64,000 nucleotides of DNA from Paludisphaera mucosa (GTDB lineage Bacteria > Planctomycetota > Planctomycetia > Isosphaerales > Isosphaeraceae). Where the stretch lies: the NCBI RefSeq assembly GCF_029589435.1, contig NZ_JARRAG010000002.1, forward strand, positions 868,001-932,000. The letters are read 5' to 3'. A program made the position numbers and the translations under genes. Position 1 is the stretch's first letter, and every line of letters starts with the position of its first letter. The notes under the pieces were generated by a model that made no database searches, was not told where the DNA came from, and saw only the letters and a list, made by a program, of their open reading frames with translations. Below are positions 25,510-35,388 of the stretch, one piece after another.

Positions 25510-28500
25510 ATGATGATGCGTCTCCTCCTCTTCGCGACGGGCCTGGCGTCCGCCCTCCTCACAGCCCCGATCGCGGACGCGCGGGCCGACTCGCCGCCGA
25601 TCCGCGTCCTCTTTCTGGGCGACCGCGGGCACCACGACCCGGCCGACCGCGAGGCTCAGATCGCGCCCGTGCTGGCCCTCCGCGGGATCGACGTCGCGTA
25701 CACCGAGGACGTCGCCGCCGCGTTGAACCCGGAGACGCTCAAGGGCTACGACGCCCTGATCCTCTACGCCAACATCGACGAGATCGCCCCGGCGCAGGCC
25801 AAGGCGCTCGTGGACTACGTCGAGGGGGGCGGCGGATTCGTGCCGATCCACTGCGCCTCCTTCTGCTTCCGGAACTCGCCCGCGTGCGTCGCCCTGATCG
25901 GCGGCCAGTTCAAGAGCCACGAGACGGGCGTGTTCGAGACCGCCGTCGTCGCCCCCGAGCACCCGATCACCAAGGGGCTCGTCCCGTTCAAGACATGGGA
26001 CGAGACCTACGTCCACGAGAAGCACAACGCCGAGGGCCGCACCGTCCTCCAGGTCCGCCAGCAAGAGCCCTGGACCTGGGTCCGCACCCAGGGGAAGGGC
26101 CGCGTCTTCTACACGGCCTACGGCCACGATTCGCGGACCTGGGAGCAGCCCGGGTTCCAGGCGCTCCTGGAGCGCGGCATCCGCTGGGCGGCCGGCAGGC
26201 CGGTGTTCGACTCGCGGCCGACCGTCGCGCCGGGGCTGAAGCCGGCCGAGGTCGTCGACGCCGGCTCGGACATCCCCAACTACCTGCCGTCGGAGAAGTG
26301 GGGCGTGCAGGGCGAGCCCTACCGCAAGATGCCCGCCCCGCTCGGCCCGGCCGAGTCGCTCAAGCACCTGATCGTCCCCAAGGGCTTCGAGCCCCGCCTG
26401 TTCGCCGCCGAGCCCGAGATCGCCAGGCCGATCTGCATGGCCTGGGACCACAAAGGCCGGCTCTGGATCGCCGAGAGCTTCGACTACCCCAACACCAAGC
26501 AGGGCCGGGGCGCCGAGGGCCGCGACCGCATCAAGGTCTGCGAGGACCGCGACGGCGACGGCCGGGCCGAGACCTTCACCATCTTCGCCGAGGGGCTCAA
26601 CATCCCGACGAGCCTCTGCCATCACGACGGCGGCGTGATCGTCCACCAGGCGCCCGACACCCTGTTCCTCAAGGACACGGACGGCGACGGCAAGGCCGAC
26701 GTGAAGAAGGTTCTGTTCACCGGCTGGGGCACGGCCGACACCCACGCCGGCCCCAGCAACCTCCGCTACGGCCTCGACGGCTGGATCTACGGCATCGTCG
26801 GCTACTCGGCCTTCAAGGGGACCGTCGGCGGCGAGAGGCTCGCGTTCGGCCAGGGGATCTACCGGTTCAAGCCCGACGGCTCCAAGCTGGAGTTCCTCCG
26901 CAGCACCTCGAACAACTCGTGGGGCCTGGGCTTGAGCGAGGAAGGGCTGATCTTCGGCTCGACGGCCAACGGTTGCCCGAGCGTCTTCCTGGGGGTCCCC
27001 AACCGCTACTACGAGTCGGTCCGGGGCTCGTCCCCGAGCGTCCTGCGGATGATCTCCGCGACCAACAACATCTACCCCGAGACCGACAAGGTCCGCCAGG
27101 TGGACCACCACGGCGGCTTCACCGCCGCCGCCGGCCACGCGCTCTACACGGCGCGGGCGTATCCGGCCCCGTACTGGAACAAGACGGCGTTCGTCGCCGA
27201 GCCGACCGGGCACCTGCTGGCCGCGTTCACGCTCCAGCCCAAGGGGAGCGACTTCGCCTCGTACAACGGCTGGAACCTCGTCTCCAGCGACGACGAGTGG
27301 ACCGCGCCGATCATCGCCGAGGTCGGCCCCGACGGCCACGTCTGGGTCGTCGACTGGTACAACTACATCGTCCAGCACAACCCCACGCCCCAGGGCTTCC
27401 AGACCGGCAAGGGGGCCGCCTACGAGACCCCGCTGCGCGACAAGACCCACGGCCGGATCCACCGGATCGTCTGGAAAGACGCGCCCCAGCCCTCGTGGAA
27501 GCCGCTCGACCCGGCCGACGCCGACGGCCTCGTGGCGGCGCTGGGGAGCGACAATCAGCTCTGGCGGCTGCACGCCCAGCGGCTCCTGGTCGAGCGCGGC
27601 AAGGCCGACGTCGTCCCCGCCCTGCTCGCCCTGGCGGCCGACCCCAAGGTCGACGCGATCGGCCTCAACCCCGGCGCGATCCACGCGCTCTGGACGCTCC
27701 GCGGCCTGAAGGCGATCGACGGCGACGCCAAGGCGCGGGGGGCGGCCGTCGCGGCCCTCAAGCACCCCTCGGCCGGAGTGCGCCGGAACGCCTTGCAGGT
27801 CCTGCCGCGCGACGCCGAGACGGTCGCGGCGGTGGTCGCGGCCGGCTCGCTCGCCGACCCCGACGTGCAGGTCCGGCTGGCCGCCCTGCTGACCCTGGCC
27901 GACGTCCCGACCGACCCGGCGGCCGGCGCGGCGATCGCCAAGGCCCTGGTCGCGGGCCTGGGCGCGGGCGACCGCTGGCTGACCGACGCCGCCGTGAGCG
28001 CCGCGGCGGCCCACGCCGAGCCCTTCCTGAAGGCCCTGGCCGCGACCGGGGCCGAGGGCGTGCCGTCGCCCGCCATGCTCCGGGTCGTCGAGCGGGTCGC
28101 CGAGCACCACGCGCGGGGGGGCCCGGTCGACGCGATCGGCGGCGTCCTCGCGGCCTTCGGCGACGTGGCCGCGACCCCCTTCGGCCGTGCGGTCGCCGAG
28201 CGCGTCGTCGTCGGCGAGGCCAGGGGCTGGCCCGCCGACCGCAAGCCGACGCTCGACGCGGCCGCGGAGCAGGCGCTCGCCGGCCTGCTCGACCGGCTCC
28301 CCTCGGAGGGCCGGGGCCGGCTCGTCTTCCTCGGCTCGCGATGGGGGAGCGAGGCCATGAAGCGCGCGTCCGAGGACGTCGCCAAGGCCCTGCTGGCCCG
28401 GGTGGGCGACGACTCGAAGCCCGAGCGCGACCGCATCGAGGCCGCCCGCGAGGTCGTCGAGCTGCGGCCCGAGGACGACGCCGTCGCCGCCGGGCTGGTC

Positions 28501-29847
28501 GCGGCGATCGCCCCCCGGACGCCCCCCGCGCTGGCCGCCGGGCTGGTCGAGGCGCTGGCGAAGGGCCGCGCCCGCGGCGCCGGCCCGGCCCTGCTCGACG
28601 GCCTGCCGCGGATGACCCCCGCGACCCGCACCCTCGCCCTCCGCGCCCTGCTCGGCCGCGGCGACTGGACCGCCGACCTGCTCGACGCCGTCGACTCCGG
28701 CAAGGTCGGCTGGGACGGCTTCTCGCTCGACCAGAAGCAGGCGCTGGCCGCCCATCCCGACAAGGCCCTCGCCGAGAAGGCCGCGCGGCTCATCGCCCGC
28801 GGCGGCGCGCTGCCCGACGCCGACCGTCAGGCGGTCGTCGAGAAGCTCTCGAAGGTCGTCCTCGAAGGGGGCGACCCGGCGCACGGCAAGAAGGTCTTCG
28901 TCGATCAGTGCGTCAAGTGCCACAAGCACTCCGGCGAGGGGGGGAACGTCGGCCCCGACCTCAGCGGCATGGCCTCGCACCCGCGGTCCGAGCTGCTGGT
29001 CCACATCGTCGACCCCAGCCGGAGCGTCGAGGGCAACTTCGTCCAGTACACGCTCGCCACCGCCGACGGCCGCGTCATCAACGGCCTGATGGCGTCCGAG
29101 TCCAAGACGGCCGTCGAGCTGCTCGACGCCGACGCCAAGACCCACGTCGTCCTCCGCGAGGACATCGACGAGATGACCGCCTCCAGGAAGTCGCTCATGC
29201 CCGAGGGCTTCGAAAAGCAGGTGAGCGAGGCCGACCTGAAGGACCTGCTCGCCTTCCTCACCCAGCGCGGCAAGTACCTGCCGCTGGACCTCCGCAAGGC
29301 GGCCGGCGTCGTCACCACCCGAGGCATGTTCTACGCCTCGGAGTCGCCCGTCGAACGCCTGGTCTTCGCCGACTGGGGGCCGAAGGAGTTCCAGGGCGTC
29401 CCCTACCAGCTCATCGACCCCAAGGGGGGCCGCACGCCCAACGCGATCATGCTCAACGGGCCGATCGGCGAGGTCGCGCCCAAGATGCCCAGGGCCGTCG
29501 AGCTGGACTGCAACGCGCCGGCCAGGGCCATCCACATCCTCGGCGGGATCGGCGGCTGGGCGTACAACGGCGGCGAGCCGAGCAAGTCGGTGTCGATGAT
29601 CGTCCGGCTCCACTACGCCGACGGCGAGGTCGAGGACCACCCCCTGCTCGACGGCGTCCACCTCTCGGACTACATCCGCCCGGTCGAGGTCCCCGGCTCG
29701 GAGCTGGCCTTCAACCTGGGCGGCCGCCAGCTCCGGCACGTCAAGGTGGTCCCCGGCCGCGCCGGGCCGATCGCCCGGATCGAGCTGGTCAAGGGCGACG
29801 ACCGCACCGCGCCCGTCGTGATGGCCGTGACGGTGGAAACCGAGTGA
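25510..29847 (+). CDS. PVC-type membrane-bound dehydrogenase with ThuA, HEAT and haem c domains
   Basis: A 1445-residue exported protein with signal peptide (about 1-25). Domains in order: ThuA-like (about 30-235, RVLFLGDRGHHDPADR), then the propeller of the PVC-type or Pirellula-type dehydrogenase family (about 285-655, from IVPKGFEPRLFAAEPEIARP), HEAT-like repeats (about 660-1100), a cytochrome c/haem-binding domain with CVKCH (1134-1138) followed by GGNVGPDLSGMA, and a C-terminal beta-sandwich (about 1290-1445). The family is widespread in planctomycetes and thought to oxidise sugars or related compounds at the periplasmic side; the substrate is unknown. Three consecutive ATGs (25510-25518) make the exact start uncertain. 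A GH2 glycosidase gene follows after 99 bases, consistent with a role in glycan breakdown. Confidence 0.88.
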   Translation: MMMRLLLFATGLASALLTAPIADARADSPPIRVLFLGDRGHHDPADREAQIAPVLALRGIDVAYTEDVAAALNPETLKGYDALILYANIDEIAPAQAKALVDYVEGGGGFVPIHCASFCFRNSPACVALIGGQFKSHETGVFETAVVAPEHPITKGLVPFKTWDETYVHEKHNAEGRTVLQVRQQEPWTWVRTQGKGRVFYTAYGHDSRTWEQPGFQALLERGIRWAAGRPVFDSRPTVAPGLKPAEVVDAGSDIPNYLPSEKWGVQGEPYRKMPAPLGPAESLKHLIVPKGFEPRLFAAEPEIARPICMAWDHKGRLWIAESFDYPNTKQGRGAEGRDRIKVCEDRDGDGRAETFTIFAEGLNIPTSLCHHDGGVIVHQAPDTLFLKDTDGDGKADVKKVLFTGWGTADTHAGPSNLRYGLDGWIYGIVGYSAFKGTVGGERLAFGQGIYRFKPDGSKLEFLRSTSNNSWGLGLSEEGLIFGSTANGCPSVFLGVPNRYYESVRGSSPSVLRMISATNNIYPETDKVRQVDHHGGFTAAAGHALYTARAYPAPYWNKTAFVAEPTGHLLAAFTLQPKGSDFASYNGWNLVSSDDEWTAPIIAEVGPDGHVWVVDWYNYIVQHNPTPQGFQTGKGAAYETPLRDKTHGRIHRIVWKDAPQPSWKPLDPADADGLVAALGSDNQLWRLHAQRLLVERGKADVVPALLALAADPKVDAIGLNPGAIHALWTLRGLKAIDGDAKARGAAVAALKHPSAGVRRNALQVLPRDAETVAAVVAAGSLADPDVQVRLAALLTLADVPTDPAAGAAIAKALVAGLGAGDRWLTDAAVSAAAAHAEPFLKALAATGAEGVPSPAMLRVVERVAEHHARGGPVDAIGGVLAAFGDVAATPFGRAVAERVVVGEARGWPADRKPTLDAAAEQALAGLLDRLPSEGRGRLVFLGSRWGSEAMKRASEDVAKALLARVGDDSKPERDRIEAAREVVELRPEDDAVAAGLVAAIAPRTPPALAAGLVEALAKGRARGAGPALLDGLPRMTPATRTLALRALLGRGDWTADLLDAVDSGKVGWDGFSLDQKQALAAHPDKALAEKAARLIARGGALPDADRQAVVEKLSKVVLEGGDPAHGKKVFVDQCVKCHKHSGEGGNVGPDLSGMASHPRSELLVHIVDPSRSVEGNFVQYTLATADGRVINGLMASESKTAVELLDADAKTHVVLREDIDEMTASRKSLMPEGFEKQVSEADLKDLLAFLTQRGKYLPLDLRKAAGVVTTRGMFYASESPVERLVFADWGPKEFQGVPYQLIDPKGGRTPNAIMLNGPIGEVAPKMPRAVELDCNAPARAIHILGGIGGWAYNGGEPSKSVSMIVRLHYADGEVEDHPLLDGVHLSDYIRPVEVPGSELAFNLGGRQLRHVKVVPGRAGPIARIELVKGDDRTAPVVMAVTVETE

Positions 29848-29886
29848 GCGGCGCGCGACAATCGCCGCTCCAACCCCTCGGAGACG

Positions 29887-29905
29887 CCCCGCCGCCACGG
29901 CGGGG
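29887..29905 (+). terminator. Short GC hairpin between the dehydrogenase and GH2 genes
   Basis: CCCCGCCG-CCA-CGGCGGGG is a perfect eight-base stem with a three-base loop and no T tract. It may be a partial terminator or an mRNA-processing element between two genes expected to be co-transcribed. Confidence 0.35.
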
Positions 29906-29946
29906 GTCGCCGCCGCCCCCGAGATCGATTCGAAAGGAATGACATA

Positions 29947-32181
29947 GTGAGACGCATCCTCTTCGGCGCTCTCCTGGCCGCGTGCCCCGCGGCCGCCCTC
30001 GCCGACGACGCGCCGCCCTGGAAGCCCGCCCCGGGCTCGCTCATGACCCGCTGGGCGGAGCAGGTCGACCCGGCCACCGTGCACTCGGAATACCCCCGGC
30101 CCCAGCTCGTCCGCGAGGCCTGGACGAACCTCAACGGCCTCTGGGACTATGCCGTCCGCCCCGCCGCCGACGCCCGGCCCGAGGCGTTCGACGGCCGGAT
30201 CCTCGTCCCCTTCCCGATCGAGTCGGCCCTGAGCGGCGTGAAGAAGGCGGTCAAGCCCGACGAGACGCTCTGGTACCGCCGCACCTTCCCGCTGGAGAAG
30301 CCGGCCGACGGCGTGCGGCACCTGCTCCACTTCGGGGCCGTCGACTGGGCGGCGACCGTCTACGTCAACGGCGCGAAGGTCGGCGAGCACAAGGGGGGCT
30401 TCGATCCGTTCACGTTCGACGTCACCGACGCGCTCGACTTCGCCAGGCCCGCCCAGGAGGTCGTCGTCGCGGTCACGGACCCGACCGACGCGGGCAGCCA
30501 GCCCCGCGGCAAGCAGGTCCTCAAGCCCCAGGGCATCTTCTACACGGCCGTCACCGGCATCTGGCAGACGGTCTGGATGGAGGCCGTCCCGGCGCGACGG
30601 ATCGACTCCCTGAAGATCGTCGCCGACGTCGACGCCGAGGAGGTCCGCGTCACCCCCGCGGTCGTCGGCGGCGATCCCGGCGCGGCCGTGCGCGTGGTCG
30701 TCTTCGAGGGCGACAAGGTCGTCGCCGAGGCGACCGGGCCGGCCGGGGAGGCGATCAAGATCCCCCTCCCCGAGCCGAAGCTCTGGGGCCCCGATTCGCC
30801 CTTCCTCTACGACCTCAAGGCGAGCGTCGAGGGCGACGGCGGCGACGCGGTCGGCTCGTACTTCGGCATGCGGAAGATCGCGCTCGGCAAGGACGAGGCC
30901 GGCGTCCTGCGGCTGATGCTCAACGGCAAGCCCCTGTTCCAGTACGGCCCGCTCGACCAGGGCTGGTGGCCCGACGGCCTCTACACCGCCCCCACCGACG
31001 AGGCCCTCAAGTACGACCTCGAGGTGACGAAGAAGCTCAACTTCAACATGATCCGCAAGCACGTGAAGGTGGAACCCGCCCGCTGGTACCGCCACTGCGA
31101 CGAGATGGGCCTCCTCGTGTGGCAGGACATGCCCGCCGGCGACAACAAGGACGACGCCTCGAAGGAACAGTTCGGCGCCGAGTGGAAGGCCGTGATCGAC
31201 GCCCTGCACGACCACCCGTCGATCGTCATGTGGGTGCCGTTCAACGAGGGCTGGGGCCAGCACGACACCGAGCGCGTCGTCGCCTGGACCAAGGAGTACG
31301 ACCCGACCCGGCTGGTCGACAACGCCAGCGGCTGGACCGACAAGGGCGTCGGCGACGTCAACGACATGCACAACTACCCCGGCCCCGGCATGCCCGCGCT
31401 CGAAGAGAAGCGCGCGGCGGTCCTGGGCGAGTTCGGCGGCCTGGGCCTGCCGCTCGAAGGCCACACCTTCTCCGAGAAGGACAACTGGGGCTACGTCAGC
31501 TTCAAGAACGTCGAGGACCTGGGCGAACGCTATCTGGGCCTGATCCACCGCCTGAAGGCGCTCTCGGGCCTGGGCCTGTGCGCGGGGGTCTACACCCAGA
31601 CGACCGACGTCGAGGTCGAGGTCAACGGCTTCATGACCTACGACCGGGCCGTGATCAAGCTCCCGGCCGAGGCCGTCGCCGCGGCCCACGCCGGGCTCTA
31701 CGACGCCACGACGCCGCTCAAGGCGACCGTCCTGATCCCCACGGCCCAGGCGGGGCCGCAGGCCTGGAAGTACACGACCGAGGCCCAAGCCGAGGGCTGG
31801 AACCAGCCCGAGTTCAACGACTCCGCCTGGCCGTCCGGGCCCAGCGGGTTCGGCACCAAGGCCACCCCGGGCGCGATCGTGAACACCGAGTGGGCGACCG
31901 CCGACATCCGCATCCGCAAGGACTTCGACCTCGCCGAGGCCCCGACGGGCGAGATCTGGCTGTCCATCCACCACGACGACGAGGCCGAGGTCTTCCTCAA
32001 CGGCAAGTCGGTCGCCAAGCTCGGCAAGTGGACCTCGAGCTACGAGTTCGTCCCCCTCGCCGCCGACGCCGCCCAGGCCCTGAAGGCCGGCAAGAACGTC
32101 GTCGCCGTCTCCTGCCACCAGGACAGGGGCGGCCAGTACATCGACGTCGGGCTGGTCGAGATCAAGCAGGTCAAGCCCTGA
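29947..32181 (+). CDS. Glycoside hydrolase family 2 protein, secreted
   Basis: A 744-residue glycosidase with signal peptide (about 1-19). It has the GH2 order: jelly-roll sugar-binding domain (about 45-215), Ig-like domain (about 215-310) and TIM barrel (about 315-580). The acid/base is probably E434 in PFNEGWGQ; E495 in LGEFGG is the candidate nucleophile. A further beta-sandwich (about 590-744, FNDSAWPSG... then HHDDEAEVFLNG) is an added carbohydrate-binding-like module. The start is GTG at 29947 with AAAGGA upstream. GH2 covers beta-galactosidase, beta-mannosidase and beta-glucuronidase; specificity cannot be read here. Its place after the PVC-type dehydrogenase suggests release of a sugar then oxidised by that protein. 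Confidence 0.87.
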   Translation: MRRILFGALLAACPAAALADDAPPWKPAPGSLMTRWAEQVDPATVHSEYPRPQLVREAWTNLNGLWDYAVRPAADARPEAFDGRILVPFPIESALSGVKKAVKPDETLWYRRTFPLEKPADGVRHLLHFGAVDWAATVYVNGAKVGEHKGGFDPFTFDVTDALDFARPAQEVVVAVTDPTDAGSQPRGKQVLKPQGIFYTAVTGIWQTVWMEAVPARRIDSLKIVADVDAEEVRVTPAVVGGDPGAAVRVVVFEGDKVVAEATGPAGEAIKIPLPEPKLWGPDSPFLYDLKASVEGDGGDAVGSYFGMRKIALGKDEAGVLRLMLNGKPLFQYGPLDQGWWPDGLYTAPTDEALKYDLEVTKKLNFNMIRKHVKVEPARWYRHCDEMGLLVWQDMPAGDNKDDASKEQFGAEWKAVIDALHDHPSIVMWVPFNEGWGQHDTERVVAWTKEYDPTRLVDNASGWTDKGVGDVNDMHNYPGPGMPALEEKRAAVLGEFGGLGLPLEGHTFSEKDNWGYVSFKNVEDLGERYLGLIHRLKALSGLGLCAGVYTQTTDVEVEVNGFMTYDRAVIKLPAEAVAAAHAGLYDATTPLKATVLIPTAQAGPQAWKYTTEAQAEGWNQPEFNDSAWPSGPSGFGTKATPGAIVNTEWATADIRIRKDFDLAEAPTGEIWLSIHHDDEAEVFLNGKSVAKLGKWTSSYEFVPLAADAAQALKAGKNVVAVSCHQDRGGQYIDVGLVEIKQVKP

Positions 32182-32208
32182 CGCCGCCTCGATCCCATCC
32201 CATGACGT

Positions 32209-32252
32209 GAAGCGAAGCGGCCCCGCCATAGCCGGCGGGGCCGCTTCGCTTC
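32209..32252. terminator. Bidirectional terminator between convergent genes
   Basis: A perfect 19-base stem, GAAGCGAAGCGGCCCCGCC (32209-32227) with its complement at 32234-32252, loop ATAGCC. It sits 28 bases after the GH2 stop and faces the minus-strand gene that ends at 32315, so it can serve both transcripts. It is the strongest hairpin in the window, though without a long T tract. Confidence 0.65.
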
Positions 32253-32314
32253 GACCATCCGCCGCCCTTCGCCGCAGAAGGGGGCCGGGCTCGACGGCCC
32301 TGGGCCGTCTCGAT

Positions 32315-32683
32315 TCAGATCAAAGCCGCCGCCGCGCCAGGACGCAGCCACCCCCAGATTCGAATCCGCCCCTCATCGAGGCTGATCGGGGCGCCGATCC
32401 GCTTGAGCGCCTCGACGATCGCTTCGCGTCGGGGGTCCGCATGGATCTCCAGCCACTCGATCGTCTCCCAGGGCCGGGGATGGTAGATCCACTCGCGATC
32501 CCAGGTCGCGAGGGCCGGCTCGGGCCCCTGGATATCCTTGATGCGGAATCCCGGGGGGCCGCCGGACAGCCCGCGCATGGCCTCGACGACTTCACGCCAC
32601 TTGGTGGCGTTCATGGCGGAGACGAGCCGCTCACGCTCGGCGTACCGCCTCCACGCCTCGACCTCCCGACGCCGTTCCCCCAT
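32315..32683 (-). CDS. Small conserved-looking protein of unknown function
   Basis: A 122-residue protein without signal peptide or membrane segment. It has a basic N-terminal helix, then NATKWREVVEAMRG, FRIKDI, a Trp-rich middle (WDREWIYHPRPWETIEWLEI) and a C-terminal region with RIWGWLRPG. The pattern recalls the DUF6678 family of small proteins of unknown function, but I am not certain of this. It ends 131 bases from the GH2 gene and starts 56 bases after the FG-GAP gene on the same strand, so it may be transcribed with it. Confidence 0.6.
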   Translation of the reverse strand: MGERRREVEAWRRYAERERLVSAMNATKWREVVEAMRGLSGGPPGFRIKDIQGPEPALATWDREWIYHPRPWETIEWLEIHADPRREAIVEALKRIGAPISLDEGRIRIWGWLRPGAAAALI

Positions 32684-32738
32684 GGTTCGCCGCCTCCTCG
32701 CGAGATCCGCGACGGCGCCGCACGGCGGCCTCCGCCCG

Positions 32739-35129
32739 TCACTTCGGCGCGGCGGCGGTCTCGGCGGGCTTCTTGTCGTCGGGGCCGGCGTCCTGGCGGA
32801 GGACGACGACGCGGTCGTGGAGGACGAGGACGAGGTCGGTGCGGCCGTCGCCGTCGACGTCGCCGACGGCCATCTCGCGGGGCTCGAACGAGGCTCCGCC
32901 GCCGCCGCGGAACGACTTCCGCTCGTAGAGCTTGAAGGTCAGGGCGTGGAGCAGGTCCTCGGTGCCGTCGTAGCTGGCGACGTCGAGGGCCTGCTCGACG
33001 ACGTCGGTGAAGACGACGTCGGCGACGCCGTCGGCGTTGAGGTCGCCGGCGATCAGGTCGCCGAGCCGGCCCTCGATGGTCCTGGGCTCGTAGCTGGCGA
33101 TGACCTTGAGCCGGCGGCCCCGGCCCCCCGTCTGGAGGACGGCGAAGCGGTCGGTGCCGGCGATCAGGAGGTCGTCGCGGCCGTCGGCGTCGAAGTCGCC
33201 GACGTGCAAGCCCTCGAAGTTGATCGACCCCAGGGCGAGGCTGCCGGCCTGGCGGTAGACGCCGTCCTTGGGGGTCAGGAAGAGGAGCGACTTGGTGCTG
33301 CGGTCGAGCAGGACGACGTCCTTGCGGCCCTCGCCGGTGACGTCGAGCGCGGCGGCGCCCTGGATCTGGGCCGTGCCCCGGGCGGCGTTGTACTGGTCCT
33401 TGATCTGCCACTGCCCCTTGTCGTCGAGCTGGACGCGGCGGCCGAAGGTGTTCTGGGCGACGACCAGGGCGGGGCCGTCGAGGTCCGTCAGGCTCACGCC
33501 GGCCGGGGTCGCCCCGCCGAGCGGGCCGAGGCCGCCGGCGAACGGCTTCAGGCCCTCGTCCTTCTGGCCCAGGAGCAGGATCGGGGCCCCGAAGCCGCTG
33601 AAGACCAGCAGGTCGGTCTCGCCGTCGCGGTCGACGTCGAGGGCGCGGATGGCGGTGGGCGCGCCGGAGAGGCCGGCGAGGGGGACGGCCTCGGCGGCGC
33701 CGAACTTGACCTCGGCGGCCCCGCCCGAGGCGTCCGGACGCACGGCCCGCAGCTCGAAGGCGTCGGCGCCCGGCTTGGTCCTCGCGGCGTAGACGACCGC
33801 GGGCTTGCCCGACTCCTCGACGTCGGCGAGGGCCATGGCGACGGGCTCGCCCTTGATCGCCAGGGCCGTCGGGAAGCTCAGCCGGCCGTCCTCGAAGCGG
33901 CTGCGGCCGATCTGCTTCTCCTGCTCCGAGAGGACGAGGGCCTCGTCGCGGCCGTCGCCGTCGAGGTCGGTCAGGATCACCCCCTTGCCGCCCAGCAGGC
34001 CGGGGAACGACTCGCCGGTGCTCAGGCCGGTCCCGCCCGACTGGCGGTAGACCCACATCTGGGCGTTGGCCGGGTCGGTGACGACCACGTCCTTCTTCTT
34101 GTCGCCGTCGAGGTCGCCCACGGCCAGGCTGCGGCCCCGCTCGTTCCCCTTGGGGAGGCCGAAGAAGGCCAGGCGGCCCCAGCGGTCGTCGGAGTCGGCC
34201 GCGGACTCGTCGAGCTTGTAGACCTTGCCCCGGCCCGACTGCTCCTCGACCGTGAGCACCTCGACCCCCTTGCCGCCGTCGAGCTGGCCGAACGCCAGGG
34301 CTCGCACCTTGGCGATCGCGAACCGCTGCTCGGGCCCGAGCTTCTTGTCGGGCGTGGCGAACCGGACGTGGATCGGGTGGTCGGACTCGCCGTCGAGGAT
34401 CACCAGGTCGGACGCGCCGTCGCCGTCCAGGTCCTGGATCTTGACCATGCTGGGGGTGGCCGCGGTGTGCGGGGCCCGCTCGGGCTCGGACAGCACGCCG
34501 GGTTCGGTCTGTCGGATGAGGACCAGCTCGCCCTCGGTCAGCAGCGCGACGTCGTCGCGGCCGTCCTGGTCGACGTCGCCGACGGCCAGGGCGTTGGAGC
34601 TCTCCAGGGCGTCCCCGCACTTGATCCGCTTCGGCGGCCCGAACTTGCCCGCGCCCTCGTTGTGGAGGATGACGATCTCGGCCGGGGTGCCGTAGAAGAC
34701 CAGGTCGGCCTTGCCGTCGCCGTTGAAGTCGCCCGAGCCCAGGCTGACGACCTCGCGGTCGACCGGGATGTTCGCCGGCCGCATCCGCTTGTCGGAATCC
34801 AGGTCATTGACCTCCTTGCGGAAGGGCCGGGCGTCGGCCGCCCCGGCGGCCTTCTTGGAGGAGAGCAGCAGGTCGATCCGCGACCGGGCGTTGTTGGCGA
34901 CGATCACGTCGTCGACCTTGTCGCCGTCCACGTCCGCGAGCGTCAGGTTGCCGATCCGGTAGTCGAGCTTGTACAGCTCCAGGGGCAGGAAGCCGAAATA
35001 GTCGGCCAGGCGGGCCTTGCCGGCCGGCTTGGGCTCGTCGTCCCCCGCTCCGGCGCGTCCCGCGCCCGCCGCGGCCCCGAGGCAGGCCCACATCAGAACG
35101 AACCCGCGAATCCCTGGCGGCTTGATCAT
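32739..35129 (-). CDS. Secreted FG-GAP/VCBS-repeat protein
   Basis: A 796-residue protein with an N-terminal signal peptide (about 8-28). The rest is built of beta-propeller repeats; I count about eleven calcium-type loops of the form DxDGDGxxD (for example DFNGDGKADLV, DLDGDGASDLV, DVDGDGRTDLV). Such propellers bind calcium and usually act in extracellular adhesion or ligand binding. There is no enzymatic domain. Start: TTG at 35132 is possible, but I chose the ATG at 35129. It diverges from the Tad secretin gene, and could be a surface partner of the pilus, though there is no direct evidence. Confidence 0.82.
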   Translation of the reverse strand: MIKPPGIRGFVLMWACLGAAAGAGRAGAGDDEPKPAGKARLADYFGFLPLELYKLDYRIGNLTLADVDGDKVDDVIVANNARSRIDLLLSSKKAAGAADARPFRKEVNDLDSDKRMRPANIPVDREVVSLGSGDFNGDGKADLVFYGTPAEIVILHNEGAGKFGPPKRIKCGDALESSNALAVGDVDQDGRDDVALLTEGELVLIRQTEPGVLSEPERAPHTAATPSMVKIQDLDGDGASDLVILDGESDHPIHVRFATPDKKLGPEQRFAIAKVRALAFGQLDGGKGVEVLTVEEQSGRGKVYKLDESAADSDDRWGRLAFFGLPKGNERGRSLAVGDLDGDKKKDVVVTDPANAQMWVYRQSGGTGLSTGESFPGLLGGKGVILTDLDGDGRDEALVLSEQEKQIGRSRFEDGRLSFPTALAIKGEPVAMALADVEESGKPAVVYAARTKPGADAFELRAVRPDASGGAAEVKFGAAEAVPLAGLSGAPTAIRALDVDRDGETDLLVFSGFGAPILLLGQKDEGLKPFAGGLGPLGGATPAGVSLTDLDGPALVVAQNTFGRRVQLDDKGQWQIKDQYNAARGTAQIQGAAALDVTGEGRKDVVLLDRSTKSLLFLTPKDGVYRQAGSLALGSINFEGLHVGDFDADGRDDLLIAGTDRFAVLQTGGRGRRLKVIASYEPRTIEGRLGDLIAGDLNADGVADVVFTDVVEQALDVASYDGTEDLLHALTFKLYERKSFRGGGGASFEPREMAVGDVDGDGRTDLVLVLHDRVVVLRQDAGPDDKKPAETAAAPK

Positions 35130-35388
35130 CAAAGCGGTTCCCGACGTGCGGCGATTGGAGGCCGGACGGCCGACGCTTTCGGCCGTTCCCCGCCCCCAGA
35201 CTACGACCCCCGGCCGAGATCGACAAGTGGAGGACTTTTCGGGACGGGGAAACCGTGACGCGCCCCGCCCCGCGCGGGATCGACCCCCGTCCGGGGGCGA
35301 ATAGGCTCAAGCCGGGCCGCCGATCGGGCCGAAGATCTCCACGTTCGGACTTTGACGATTCTTCCGTCCTTGCCACGGCGGCCCGCCC

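Noticed and set aside
25411-32229. A minus-strand open frame of more than 2200 codons opposite the dehydrogenase and GH2 genes
   Set aside because: It mirrors the plus-strand genes and is a result of high GC content. Its translation is low-complexity (Asp, Gly, Arg, Val) without motifs, while the plus-strand frames hold well-known domains.
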